64,000 bases of DNA from Stenopsyche tienmushanensis (GCA_008973525.1 WACJ01000293.1:310001-374000), one strand, 5' to 3'; shown: positions 36,700-49,279, numbered from the stretch's first letter. Notes: a model not told the origin generated them from the letters alone. Translations and numbers: made by a program.

Positions 36700-37330
36700 A
36701 TTTTCATACAAAAAGTGGAACCTTTTACGCGTCACCGCGACGTCTGCTGGTCGTTATTTCAATGGAAAAAAATAAGCCCGTAAGCAGTTCAAATTTTACG
36801 ACTCCACTACGATCGAAATGAAGACATTTCCTGTTTTATTATGCATTTATATGTGTGTAAAAACGCCTCCGAGGTAACAAAGTCGGGATCAGCGCAAATA
36901 GAAAGAAATACGATAATGGTGGCATGATGGTGGTTGCGATCCAAGAGTATTTCATCATTGGCTCCATTTCTATAAACCACACAACAAAGGAGCGTCATAA
37001 AAGGTTTAATAGGACAAACAACACGGGAAGATTATTATGGGGGTTTCATGGGGGGTATTACATAAAAAGGCCCCTAAGTATAAATTATTCAGAAGAAGCA
37101 CGCACGGGTGTGGCCAGTTGGCTAACTTATGCTCTTGGCTCTCCCGAGGAGCATTCGTGGGTCCATGCCCCACGCAATCCCTATGCGAACTCATTACCTC
37201 AAATGGAGTCACATTTATTTGTGGAGAAGTCATATTTTGTTGTTCGTCTGTATAACAGTGAATATGCCTTATCGCCAAGAAGTCATATTGCAACGTTTTT
37301 GGGCTTCTCAACATGAAATTCTACCAAAAC
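36700..37330. promoter_or_regulatory. complex GC-richer block, candidate enhancer
   Basis: This non-repetitive region includes CGCGTCACCGCGACGTCTGC and CCCGAGGAGCATTCGTGGG. It also has several TTTATG-type motifs such as CATAAAAGG on either strand, like Abd-B/caudal sites. Overlapping open frames on both strands lack recognised motifs, which suits constraint that is not coding. Confidence 0.3.
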
Positions 37331-38160
37331 GCATCGTAAATAATTATTGATCTATATTAATAAATCCAAATAAAACAATATTTAAAAGCTTAAGTCTCAC
37401 TTCAAAAATCTGCAATCAATAAAAGCAACGAAATATTAAGACGGGATGAAACAAGAGTTCAGATGAAATATATTATAATCTTGCATGACAATGAAAATCT
37501 GCGTAACTCTACCCACACTTTTGAAACTCTGGGAAAAATATTAATAGCATTCCTGTATTTCTGCTTTTGCTTCTTCAGTATTTGGCTGTTTGGTTTCTAA
37601 AAGTAGTTCATTGAAAATAAAAATTAACCCACATATTAAGAAATGAAAACAACTGGGAATAGCTCGCAACATAGCATTAATACTGCATGCCTATATTAAA
37701 AAGCAACGATTATTTAATTAATCTACAGATCGAATAATTTTGACTCACCCTCGTAAATTTGTTAAAGACAGCTCTCCAAAAATACCTCCAAAAATGCAGC
37801 CAATAGTCACGCAAATAGATACAAACATCGCAAAAATAATTCACAGTGCCAACACCAGACGAAGGATGACCTCAGCGTTTGTGTAAGGTGAAGCAATTCG
37901 AATTTAAATAAATTTAAATTAAACAAACTATTTAATACAGTTTTATTTAGTTTGTAAAACGAGTGAATCAATACGTCTTTAGCTGCGGCTTGAAAGCCTC
38001 GTTAAACGAGTTTTCACTTTGATCCTCTTAATAGTCCTCGAACACAGTATAAAATAGAAGAAAAAGAAAATGTCATAAGTCAATCTGATTTGAAAAAAGT
38101 GATACACCGTCGTGGAAACTCAAAGAAAAGTCGTAATAAATAAAAATAAAAGACCAAATG
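37331..38160. other. AT-rich intergenic region
   Basis: No gene or recognisable repeat was seen here. Confidence 0.35.
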
Positions 38161-38164
38161 TTGA

Positions 38165-38330
38165 TATAGTCGATTAGTAATTAAGCTCATATTATAAAGG
38201 TTCGAATTCAAATCAAGATTAAGCTAAACAATTTCATCATACCGACAACTTTGAAAGATCGATAGAATTAATATTTTCAATTGATTGCCCTAATTGATGG
38301 GAAAATCTACCATAGAGATCGCTTACACCA
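38165..38330 (+). repeat. tRNA-derived SINE copy
   Basis: GGTTCGAATTCAAATCAAGA (B box) is followed by ACCGACAACTTTGAAAGATC and TTAATATTTTCAATTGATTG, as in the other SINE copies. Confidence 0.55.
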
Positions 38331-39230
38331 CTTATACTACACGTGATGTCGTTATGTGACGTTTATATTTATTTTTTATCAATTTAATGATAGGTAATTC
38401 TTATTCAGTAATATAAACTGTGTTTGTAAAATGTATCATTTTTAATAAATCCTGAAATTGCAAACGCATATTCATTGGTAATATTATACATGCGCTTATT
38501 GTGGCAAAAATATTGGATACAAAAGCGAATAGATGATAACGATTTCTCGTCCAGTACACCAAGAATCGTTACATCGATTCTGAGTGCAATATTCCACTCT
38601 GCTTTGCATTTATGAACTATGGAAATGCATTTGAAGCCTATTGAAGAATGTACAGATACAAGGTAGTCGATGCCATAATGACCATGCACTCTATAATAAG
38701 CCAGTACCAATCCCAATCAAATATGGGGAGATCCTATTTCAAACAAATATTTTATGATTTTTTTTAATGTCATGCACGTTGATTGTATGAAATATTGGAA
38801 GTATAGATATGAAACATAATGTATTAATCATATTTATAACACAAAAGTATTAAAAATATGAAGCAAAACTTCAATGAATATCTAGATATAAAGAAATGTG
38901 GTTATTGATATATATGACGATAATATACATATTTTTCAATATATATGAATTGAACAAACCGGTTTTAGCGGGAATTATCAACTTTACAAACTTAAAAACA
39001 AGTAGCTGAAAGTTCTTACAAAGTCTCATTGTGTTTATCCACACTGATTCCCTTCCTTTAAAATATACCCCTATTATAATACAAATTGCTGATTTTGTCT
39101 GTACTAATACAAGCATCCAAACTTGAACCGCAAAGAAGATCGTAAATGATCATAGACTTTCCGATAAGTACTTAAAAATAAGGGCTAAAAATAATATTTC
39201 AAAGGATAAAATTATTTTAAAATCACTCAA
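38331..39230. other. intergenic region
   Basis: An open frame at 38405-38716 (minus strand) has no ATG at its start and no motif I recognise. Nothing else was seen. Confidence 0.3.
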
Positions 39231-39520
39231 AGACTTTATAAATCACTTCAGTATTTACTTTTCGAAATCTAAGAAATCAAGAGAAACCTAAATCGAGACA
39301 ATCGTTTTTAATACCATACTTTCTGTTGATTTGAACTCAAGATGATTGAGTCCAACCGCTTAACTGCGTGCCTATTTACAGATCAAACTTACTTATGTTT
39401 GGTCGGAAATATATATCAAATTTGTTGTGTGTAAATACAGTAAGTATTTTTTAACAATCTGGATTTGAATTCGAATCTTTGAAATAAGAGCAATAGATCT
39501 AGATAACAACATATGGTTGA
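39230..39520 (-). repeat. two SINE fragments
   Basis: On the minus strand, 39240-39370 has TTAAGCGGTTGGACTCAATC followed by GAGTTCAAATC. The second, at 39440-39500, has GATTCGAATTCAAATCCAGA and ATTGTT. Both match the SINE head. Confidence 0.5.
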
Positions 39521-39979
39521 TCACAGATTAATCTATATTATATAGTATTGAAAATATATCTTGAATAAGAAGCCCGATCTTGATGTGGATAAAAGTGTTA
39601 TTAGTTTGTAATCTAATAACGCATTTGAACTGTCTAAAAAATGATGAACGTCGATCTCTATTGAATAACAAGTTTAAAATTAATATTCTGTTGTACTAGA
39701 CACATTTATTATATGTGAAAATTATGGTTGCTTTAAGCAATTTTAGGAGATTTTACATCGAAAAAATTTGATTTATCTACATTGTCAAGGGGATAAAAAT
39801 TGTGTCTGGAAAAATGTACAATGATCACGGGGGGCTTTAATCTAAAATTTTCCACGAAATTTATGTTCGGAGTTCTCATATTTTTTATTTATTATGTAAT
39901 TTTGCTATTGCATGTGCGATCCAACTTTCCAATTGAGTTAATTTTTAGCTCGCATATGAAAAATGTCGGTTGGCTTTCA

Positions 39980-40530
39980 CTTTAGCAACCCCTACGTGAG
40001 CTTCGTTCAGTTCGATATTTCTCGTATCGTTGTGCAATGTTTTACGTCGGGAATTTTTATTCCTGTCATAATTACTACAATCGCCGGATTCGATCTATGG
40101 CAGAACACAAAAGTCGCATTTATATTTTAGTTGAAAAGGCAGCTTTTCATTCGCCGTGGCGCCGCGAACCATGGTTTTGGGTATCAATGTAAATATTAAA
40201 TGTTAAATTAAGCGCGGTCGATGGGGTGTATAAATATGTGGGGCAGGGACCATTAAAAAATACATTTCGGGGGTTATCTGCGACACAATCTGCGATCACA
40301 CGCACTAATGGAATACTGGACTGGATTTTGGAAACTAATAAAAATTCCACAAAAATTTATGGCCAAAAGTTCTTGGCAATTTGTCATGGCTGATGGATAT
40401 TTTCAATTTAACAGCATATGAGGGCTCAACGAGGGTAGCTGTGAGCTGAGCTGGGGAGTGAAGGATAAGGTGTGATTTTGTAGAAATTGAAGTGGAAAGC
40501 TAATGACTTCTACGTGAGTCCCTCCAGACG
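39980..40530. promoter_or_regulatory. complex GC-richer block, candidate regulatory DNA
   Basis: This is a non-repetitive island (CATTCGCCGTGGCGCCGCG, GGTGTATAAATATGTGGGGC, TTTCGGGGGTTATCTGCG). It contains TTTATGGCC and TTGTCATGGCTGATGG. No splice-consistent coding frame was found, so conserved non-coding DNA is the working guess. Confidence 0.28.
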
Positions 40531-41329
40531 ACTATCACGCTACTGAAGTTTGACGTATTAGCGAAAAGCCTTCCAAAATTAACAACCTTCGTACACAAAC
40601 ACACCGTGTTTGCTCTCCAAGTATATCTTTAAAAAAATATTTTTCAATTTTTAAATTACATCGTACTAAATTATATTTTCATACGGATTTTTTTTTACCT
40701 AAATAAGTCCAAATTGAACCATTGATCTCGTATATAAGCATTGAGTAATGAGGTAATTTAAAATCGTGATAAACATAAATCCCATATTTGTATGTCCACC
40801 ACTTACCATCCATACAAATCCACTTTTCTGTCAGGATCGTCGCAGAGTGTATGGAACTTGTATTTAAATAAATAAACACTATCGATAGCAGACAATATTC
40901 AGGCATTTCTTATCGTAAACATAACCAATACACATGAAATACAGTTGAAATCGTTTCATTATATCATTCAGAGTCGCTAAATTTGGGTTAACGATCTATA
41001 CAATCGTACGATGTACGGAAGATACTCTATCCGTCTCTGTTTCTCTCCAAATTCAATGTGCATGACACTCTCCGTCTTTGTCTGGCTCCAAGTTCAACTT
41101 GTAAAAATTCTCTTTCTGAATTATTGTAACTCGGACACAACTCTGAGTCTTACCCTTTTAATGGATAAGCAGCGATTTAATTTTAAAAAAGATGACTTTA
41201 ACACAGAAGGATGACGAATAAATGTATGCTGACTGATAACGATAATTTGTACGATTATCGAGTAAAATAGACTTTATTAAAGCAATTCTAAGATAAATAT
41301 GTAGTATTTTTATTATATATAATTTTTTA

Positions 41330-41492
41330 TTGACTTTTTTTATGCGATTTTTGATACAATCTATCGCATTGATTTGAAGTTATGCGGTTTTAAAAAATAA
41401 TGGAACCTATCCCCCAGTTTTGTATGTAGTTCAAATCTTTTTTACGCGACTTCCCGTGGAATGTATTATCGCATAAAAACAGACCCAAGTGT
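41330..41492. mobile_element. MITE family 'GTGCGAT', copy C (partial)
   Basis: This is the right third of the element: TTTTTTTATGCGATTTTTG, GAAGTTATGCGGTTTTAAA, ATGGAACC, then CGCATAAAAACAGACCCAAG. The left part is missing. Confidence 0.6.
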
Positions 41493-43050
41493 AGTTTAAG
41501 TATTTCGCAAAACAAACTTTCATCGCATTTCATGAGCGTCATTCTGCTTTTTAGTCAATTTGTTTAACACGGTATGCATTTTGTTCTATCTTGCAGATAG
41601 TAATTAGCATTCTAGGTTTTATATATACTTTGATATGTTTCTATTTGATCTATGATCCATTCCAATTGGCATAGATATTTGAAATCTGCAACGAATATCG
41701 AAGAATATTGTCAGCAATCCTATGACATATTTCTGCAATTCGCCAAGAATATGAAACGATACAAAATAAATTTAATCCTGAATGCAAACGGCAGTAAATC
41801 ATATCTGTCTTGAGTTTGGCATATATTGCTTTCCGACAATTGTTACAACCGGAAGTAAGTGAAACGTCCGCTTCCCTATGGCATGTATTAGGAGCGATCA
41901 GGAACAATTATTTTTTATTAATTTAATATAAAATAATTCAGAGATCGATCTGTGCCCTACTGTTGTATATTATTTAAAAAATGTAACCACAACATTTTTC
42001 AATTCAATGACATCACACACTAAACACAAAAGGCGATTTTGGACCTATTTTTAAAAAAGCTTGCACGCAAAAATTGCCCAGAAACATGTTTTTCTTTCGT
42101 GTCGTATCCTTATACTGATAAAAAAGGTCGTTAATATATTTCAGGATTTTAAATCATCCTGACATTATAGTTTTACGATATCATTTACCTCGAAACTCAA
42201 CCCTGCTTAGCGCCTCGAGAGTAGTTAGACGTTTTGCCTCGTATATTACATGTGGATTGTCAACTGATGGCACATGTACCAATTTATACGAATTAATTTC
42301 TGTAATATAATCAATTAAGTGTTGCACTTAAAATACATAAATACGATTATGTGGCAATAAATACAGTAGCGATTAAATCGGTATAGAAAAATTTCCCAGT
42401 TAAACACTTCTTAAACTTTTAGATGCGATTTTTGGATTGGATTTGGATCTATGGTCTTTTTTACAAATATTTCATAAACTTTTTGTATTTTGCATAAAAT
42501 TGAAACTTCTATAAAGACGAAAGAGCAAATTGGTCTGAACATCACGAAAAGTGAAACTCCAAGCGACTGTTAGTTGAAATGATAAAGAGAATCGTTGATA
42601 GTCTCTTTGTCTATAACACACACACACGCAGTAACATAAGGCAACCACTAGACCAATAACAAACTTATTTTATTATATATTACACAAACAGCACAAATAT
42701 ATTTTTTTTGCTAACCGTTTTCTTTTAACAAATGCAGAAAAAGCAATGAATAAAATAAATGTTCCCTAAGACGCTTAAAATCTACTACACGAGAGTCTTA
42801 AACATATTTTTATACAATTATATTTTCATTCTAGAAGCTTCGAACGAACTCCTCCCTTATGTTTAAAATTTAATTATGTAATTATAGTCAATATTTCGTA
42901 TATATGAATCTCTCTCCCATATTTTCTTTGTATCTATAAATCTATAAAGTAATCGATAAATTATTTAGTTTTAATAATTCAGAAAAAATGTCAATCAAAT
43001 GACAAGTGGTACGCAGAAATTGCAGCGATGCTGTGATTGCATGCATACAT
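41493..43050. other. intergenic region with small repeats
   Basis: Apart from the repeat at 42490-42660 and a short (AC)n run at about 42618-42630, no gene or element was recognised. Confidence 0.35.
42490..42660 (-). repeat. dispersed repeat with TGGTCTAGTGGTTGC motif, copy 2
   Basis: On the minus strand it begins ATTGGTCTAGTGGTTGCC, which resembles a tRNA A box, and ends TTTCACTTTTCGTGATGTTC. The same two motifs frame 62925-63085. No clear B box was seen, so a tRNA origin is only suggested. Confidence 0.5.
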
Positions 43051-43184
43051 GACTAGGGACTCTGATTTCTTGATGATTTTTATTTCTTGAGAAATGAGAA
43101 TTTTTAGTTCCATTTCTCAAATTTCTTGAGAAAGTTGGAAAAACAAAAAAATGTTAATATAACAGTAAAGTATTGCATATAAAT

Positions 43185-43861
43185 GCACTGAAATCTCTTT
43201 TTGTGCTATATTTTTGTGTGATTTCGAAGTTATGCGGTTTTTTTATAGCAATTTTTTTTAAATTCATAAAGAGTACGTATCAAAATATTTTGGGTAAAAT
43301 AGGAAATAAATCATCAACACTCACCAAAATTTGGAAAAAAAATGTAATTTGAGACTGTGTAAATTATATTACATCTGCTATCGCTGTCCAAGTCTTTTAT
43401 TCTGGTTTAGATTTTTTTAAAAAATGATTTCGTTTTCTTTGCATCTTTCCAATGTTTCGATTTTTAAAATTATATTCTCCAAAAGAATTTCCAAAATACC
43501 AAATACTTATGTAATTATAGCTATTTTAGTGACGCAGCAACTTGGCCGCTCCTTCAGATTTACGTCAAAGTTTATTTTTTAACTATTTAAAAAAAATTAA
43601 AACTGTGACAAAATATGGCCAAAAAATGACTTGACTGATATTCCGAAGAAGAGAGCGATTTTGAGTCATATCGAAAATCGCAACGAAAATTATCATACAT
43701 CGATGATAGTTTCTAATTAAAATTATTAGTATTTTTCTAGTGGATGTCTGACATTTGAGATGCCAGATGTTTCTATGTAAGTCATAGATTTTTTGTATGC
43801 GATTTCTTTTTATGCGATTTTCCGCGGAACGCATCTACCGCACAAAAAAAGGTTTAAGTGT
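43185..43861. mobile_element. MITE family 'GTGCGAT', copy D
   Basis: The 677-bp copy has a degraded left end (GCACTGAAATC), then GTGTGATTTCGAAGTTATGC, and an intact right end CCGCACAAAAAAAGGTTTAAG with TGT. Long stretches, including GAAGAGAGCGATTTTGAGTC and CATATCGAAAATCGCAACG, match copy B. Confidence 0.75.
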
Positions 43862-43961
43862 ATTATTATCTCAGACTATCTCTTAACTAGAAATATGTTT
43901 AACATTTAAAATTTAATTACTTCATATTGTTTTTGAAATAACCCTTTAAAAAACCAAGACT

Positions 43962-44060
43962 TCGAACCGTTATTTTTTTCATCTCGGTTTGGGTTACGTT
44001 CCTAATATTTATATCGGTTCGGTTACAGTTTTCGTTCCGGGAAAAAAATAATGGATTTGC
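43962..44060 (+). repeat. hAT-like 'CGGTT' terminal repeat
   Basis: The order GACTTCGAACCGTTATTTTT, TTCATCTCGGTTTGGG, ATATTTATATCGGTTCGGTT and TTTTCGTTCCGGG matches the reverse complement of 48740-48835. Confidence 0.5.
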
Positions 44061-44529
44061 CAGTATTTGTTCTCTGAGAAAGCATGGATATTTTTATGGT
44101 GAGTATTTTTTGTCATATTTAGAGCCCTAATAAAAACTTTAAAGCAGAATGCATTTTGGCAGAAACTTCAGATTTGTATCAAAACTAGTCGTATCAATTT
44201 TATTTTATTCAATAAAAAATGATTTCTAAATTTCTCAAGAAATCAGAAAATTTCGCGATGTTGAATGTTTTTCCAGAAAATCTCGAAAATAAATATTATA
44301 CATGACGATACGATGACCGCTCACAACGTAGCGTCCAACGAAGCCACGCGCTTAAATATCGACTCATTCCTATTTTTAACATGATTAAAGTAGCCATGAC
44401 TAGACGCTACGCTATTAATTAAAGCATAATGAAACCCGTTATTTGTATTAAATTGGTTCCTTGACCACCGCTGACTTTCCATTTATCAAAGAAATAATTT
44501 TCATTCGCGTCATTTTGTTTGGGACAGTT

Positions 44530-44720
44530 TTATTTATAATTTATTTTGCCGACCCCTCCACGCAGGGGGTAGGAGCTTTAAGCAGGGGGTTACAGGAGTA
44601 CGAACGAACCCGCCGGCAGGTGGACGCGCCGGCCATTAACCTAATGACTTTTCTTCTTAACGAGAAATGCTCACAATTCCGGCGACGTTTGAGAAATGCC
44701 TTAATAAAATGCAAATGAAT
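44530..44720. promoter_or_regulatory. GC-rich island, candidate regulatory DNA
   Basis: A sharply GC-rich patch (ACGAACCCGCCGGCAGGTGG, ACGCGCCGGCCATTAACC) sits in AT-rich sequence. It contains CAGGTG and TAATGA motifs and is followed by ATGCAAATGAATAATTAAT. No exon structure is seen. Confidence 0.3.
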
Positions 44721-45587
44721 AATTAATAAACGTATTTTTTAATATCAAAAATTCAAATGAGGGCCATATTTACCGTGAAGTATTTTAATTTCGAACCCCA
44801 TTTACTCGGCAGCTCTTGATTCGCATAGAACCAACTGACCCGCTGGTCATTGTTTGCAAATTTAGATAATGAAATTTTATCTTTAACACTAAATGTCACG
44901 ACAGTCATGACATTACGAAATGGCATAAAAAATGTATTTGATTAAAATGTATATTCTTAAAAGCGACTTTTTCAACTTTCGCCCTCGAATGCATCAGTTG
45001 TCAGTTGAGAGTTAGTAAAAGAGCATGTAGACAAACAGGTTACAAATCGTCCTAGTCGCTTAGGCTTCAGTTCGAACACGATCGGTGATGTTTTTTTTCT
45101 TTGTGAAAGAAAAAGTATGTAGGGTGTGGTTTTAAGTCACAAAGTAAACCTCAATCAATCAGCGAGAGTTCAATGGTAGGTGTAATGTGGACATGGCACG
45201 CCAGCACAGGGGAGCCGATATGTAATGGCTGAAAGATTATTAACTTCTGAAAGTGGTATAAGGCAACTTCCTTCTGCAACGATCAGATTTGATTAAATAT
45301 AAATATACATATGCGTAAGGTGAAACTGAACCTTTTCCGATAAATTTTCCGCAATGTTAAAATTTAAAAACCTATCGATTTGAGTGTTAGTTAAAATCGT
45401 TTTTAATCTATTGATCAACTTATTAATCTCATCCTTATGAAAACCTGTTAACTATATCTTCGTTCTTGAACTAAAAATAGCTTATAAACTAAGGCTTGCT
45501 GGCATGACTGCTGTTCTAGCTTATAAACTGCATTCGTATGCATTTATTTCAGGGATTTTTTACCATCGAGAAAATTTTGTAAATATC

Positions 45588-46190
45588 GTAAGTAGAACCC
45601 AAAACGGTTTTCGTTTTATTAGTTGAATGTTTTTGAAATTCCGATCTGGTGATTTTAATTTTAAAAAATTGCCCTTGAAGCGGAAGACTGCGTAAGGTGA
45701 ATATCGCCACACTGACTGCTGAAATCGAAAGTAATTCAACAGCAACCATTGATAAAATATCGGCCAATCCCATATACGTATGGTCGCGTGTTCAAATAAA
45801 TCTGAAAAAAGTCGAGAAGATGTGGAGACAAGGAAGATGAGTGCCGCACGAACTAAGCGAATAGAACCTTGGCGATCTAACGCATGCGAACAACTTCTAA
45901 AAATGGAATCCGAAACACCGTTTTTAGGCGATTTAATAACTGGAGATGATAAATGGGTTGGATGGAAGATAATTCAACATTCTCCTTATTTTCCAGACAT
46001 CGCTCCGTCGGATTTACATATTTTTAGATCTGTATAGCATTATTTTGATGGAAAAAATTACAAAACAATCGATGAGATTGAAAATGGACTTTTAGGATAT
46101 TTTCGTTTAAAGCACGTGAATTTTTATGACAGAGGCATTAAAACGATATCAAATATCTATCGATGGAAATCACATTTTTTTAACATGTGA
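45588..46190 (+). pseudogene. mariner remnant, copy 2, two internal deletions
   Basis: It starts with the shared leader (AGAACCCAAAACGGTTTTCG). It skips to the N-terminal domain (LPLKRKTA-like frame; LKRKT and then LTAEIESNSTATIDK), reads CEQLLKMESETPFLG and LITGDDKWV, the first catalytic Asp, and jumps to YFPDIAPSDLHIFRS. The C-terminus FYDRGIKTISN follows, with a TGA near 46188. The middle of the catalytic domain, with the second Asp, is deleted. Confidence 0.8.
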
Positions 46191-47640
46191 GAAAAAAAAT
46201 GATCATTCAAATTTTTCATTTAAAAAACATCATTTATGGGTATATCTTATAACTTGATCATTTTTCGATCCAGTTTACTTTTGGGAACAGAAAGAAGTGC
46301 TTGTCCAGGGACTAATCAATGCAATTTACTTATAATAATTTATTTTCTATTACCAATAACAATCAAATGCAAATTTCGTAGATATTCAACCTATCCGATA
46401 AGTTTTTGATTGAAAAATCATATAGCATCATATACAAGAACTTCATTGTGCTTTATGGTGGTGCATTAACGTTTAATTTGCCATTATTAAATCTCTCAGC
46501 ATGTTATCATGAGGGTTTACATTTCTCTTTCATCAGTTTATAAATTCACCATCAAAGATTGAATTCTCAGAACGAATCATATTAAACCCCATACAACATG
46601 TTTGAGTTTTCACAACAATTTCATTCCATACACTAGGCAAATATTATTATATTAAACGCAACAGTTGCATTGCTTCCATAGTCACGGATAAATTTCTCTG
46701 TTTGAAAATTCATTATTGTTAATTTGACGAACGCCAAAATGAACGTTTGACAGCAATATTCACGTACAAATCAGATAAAACTGAATATTTGCTTAATCAT
46801 CATTTTAAATTTAATGAGTATAATTTTATATGAATTAAATAATTTGTCATGGGACAAAAAACGGTAATTTTTGTCTTTCGTCATTAGAGCAAACGTTTAA
46901 AAAATTGGTATGGAAATATATCAAAATAAAGCCAATTTGATGTATAATAATTCTGAATTTAATTTACTATAGTATTACTTTAGTATTTTGCATTAATTTA
47001 CATTTATATGTCGATTTTTATATTTTTTGAACTATTTTTGAGGAGGAGGTAAAAAATTGTAGTATGTTGCAGACGGGCATTAGATACGGAGAATATATCG
47101 ACTGATAGCTTTGGCCACGGGAAGACGCGTTCATCTCACCGGAATACTTTGCTGTCTCGCAATTGGGATCGCTCTCTCTTTAACCTTTCCCTGTTTATGC
47201 GAGATTCACTCGACAGTGACTCTTATAATGGGAATATCAATATGAAATATGCTTTTTTCGTCCTAGTGTTTAATATAAAAATGTCTATGTATAAGATCGC
47301 GTTTAAATAAGAAAGAATTTCAATGAGAGATTTTTCTATATTTTATCAAATTTTTATATAATATCCGAGATTTTAGGCATTTAAAATTTTTTGAAGACAT
47401 TTAAACTATTGTAAATAATGGGGATGTAGGATTTAATACCGTATCTTATCAAATATTTGTAATAAACAATTACAGAGGCTTATTTTGGTATTAAAAATCT
47501 AGATATTTTATATGAAAGCATGTATTATTTTCTTCACAGATTAGGTTATAATAGTATGAACCAGAACAAATAGTACTCTAAATTAATTCTGCCTGGTAAA
47601 TAAATTAGATGTAACGTGATTTTCTAGCATTGTCTGTTAA
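46191..47640. other. AT-rich intergenic region
   Basis: No gene or recognised repeat was seen. The sequence 47050-47230 is slightly more complex. Confidence 0.35.
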
Positions 47641-47649
47641 TTTTCCGAG

Positions 47650-48310
47650 TCAATTTTTGAGCTTAATATAATATGTCTGCGAGGGTCTCTATTTCTTACC
47701 CTATGCGGCTGATCCAGGCATTCGGACGGATAGTAAGCAATGATCATTATTATTTTTGAGTCGCCGAGATAGATGAAGGGTGGAAGTAAGGTGTGGTATT
47801 CCGGAAGGAAGTGATGTATTGCTTTCGAGCACTCCATTTCGCATTCCTAGCGTGCAAACAATTACAGGCAATCGCGTTGTTTATTCTCCGATAGCAACCG
47901 TCCATTCGGAGAGCCTTTTAATTACGAATTACCCGGTGCTACATAATTACGTAATTAATTACGTTCGCTGTTCAATTATTCTCCTTAATTAGTATCTGCG
48001 CCGTCATTTATCCGACGGAAGGACAGACGGATACCTACGGACATTTCCGTCGCGGAAGCACCTTCATTAATTTTAACCACACTCCCCGGGAGACGCATAA
48101 AAGGGTGACGACGGCCTGATAAATACGAACGCAAAATGAAAACCTTTCATCTGCTTCCGAAAGAATCATAAAGATTGCGAGAAACAAATCTCTTTGTGCA
48201 GCATCCATTAACTGAATAAATCATCCATTTTTTCCGTCGGAGTTGGCGTCGATGTTTTTATCTTGGCACGGTCGAAAGAGATTCCATTAGATGTGGACAA
48301 CTGTCAAAGC
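47650..48310. promoter_or_regulatory. candidate enhancer with homeodomain-site cluster
   Basis: This is the most structured non-coding block of the window. It is GC-richer, non-repetitive and free of a spliced-gene signature. Five TAATTA cores lie between 47919 and 47991, two of them overlapping, plus further ATTA and CAATTA sites. The perfect palindrome TAATTACGTAATTA is at 47944-47957. CATAAAAGGG and TGATAAATAC (Hox/caudal-like) follow near 48096-48125. In insects such clusters mark enhancers bound by homeodomain proteins. Its target gene is unknown; beat is the only gene I see, about 38 kb away. Confidence 0.4.
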
Positions 48311-48537
48311 ACAGAAAACCACCACAAACTCACTACCCACCATAGCTTAGCAACTCCATCTTGACTATTCCCTAGCGTTATTTACTGGCAGGACATAATA
48401 CATTGAATACACGTATGCAGCTTAACTAGAAATGTTGAACAAAGCAAAAGCATTCTTGCATTTTCATAATATTTCAATCAAAGAATCAATGTCCAATAAC
48501 AGAATTAACAATGAATAAACTTTTTTTTATTTTTTCC

Positions 48538-48835
48538 AGGACTTTGAACCTATAACTAATAAAGCCATTATTTTTGTTGGAAAACCGGAACAAACTCGAT
48601 TCGAAAATATCGGTTTTTTCGGTTCGGTACACGTCTTACGCGAAAGAGAGTTTGATAGATTTTTGTATTGATACTAGCTTTTAAGCTTAAGTCATTATTA
48701 TCTATTTTTTTCAGCTTATCTCTTACAATAAACCCATTATTTTATCGGAACGAAAACCGTAACTAATATAAATGTTTGCCACTGAACCGGAACGAAAACT
48801 AACATGAAAAAAATAACAATTGGAAGCCATGTAAA
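48538..48835. mobile_element. hAT-like non-autonomous element with CGGTT repeats
   Basis: The left end (CAGGACTTTGAACC... CATTATTTTTGTTGG, AAACCGGAAC, TCGGTTTTTTCGGTTCGG) is mirrored at the right by CCGGAACGAAAACTAACATG and AAAAAAATAACAATTGG. The element is about 300 bp and non-coding. Related ends lie at 31.5, 32.2 and 44.0 kb. The target duplication is unclear. Confidence 0.5.
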
Positions 48836-49279
48836 ACAGATACGAACTTGTTCTAACGGATCACACACATTAATATTATTATATACAGTATATTTTGTGC
48901 ATACAAATGTTAACCTGTCTAAAATAACCCTTTTTTAGAGGAACTCTTTTTATTGCTCATTATTCTAATGTCTTGCCAATATTCACTGATGGCAAAATAC
49001 TAGTTTTTATAACAAAAATCTTACTTTTACTAAATACTCTAATGATTATGATATATTTTTAATATCTAATAAATAAAGAAAGATTTTCTCCAGACGCGAT
49101 TATAAATACACCGTGTGTTCTAATCTACTGTGTTAGATTAAGGGGAGTGTTAGCTTTAAAACGCACCCTTTAAAAGTTGTCTCTGAGTTATCTGAGCGTC
49201 ACTTTTCCTTTATACTTGCGAATTCCGACACCGAAACGTTTCTATTAATTCAGTAAGCCTTTGGGAGCGATTGCTTATC

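Larger units (their letters stand above)
43051..44300. mobile_element. possible composite hAT-like region with nested elements
   Basis: The left part (TAGGGACTCTGATTTCTTGA, TATTTCTTGAGAAATG) is mirrored by TTTCTCAAGAAATCAG near 44240. Between them lie MITE copy D (43185-43861) and a CGGTT-rich repeat (43962-44060). The outer element is suggested by the mirrored TTTCTTGAGAAA sequence; no target duplication was found. Confidence 0.35.

Noticed and set aside
38180..38215. GGTTCGAATTC as a functional tRNA gene
   Set aside because: Only the B-box region is tRNA-like; the cloverleaf cannot be completed and the sequence continues into the shared SINE body.
38405..38716. 103-codon minus-strand frame
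   Set aside because: It begins at TTG, has no motif and sits in AT-rich sequence.
44310..44420. GTAGCGTC...GACGCTAC inverted words as a tiny transposon
   Set aside because: The arms are only 8 bp, and there is no target duplication or second copy in the window.
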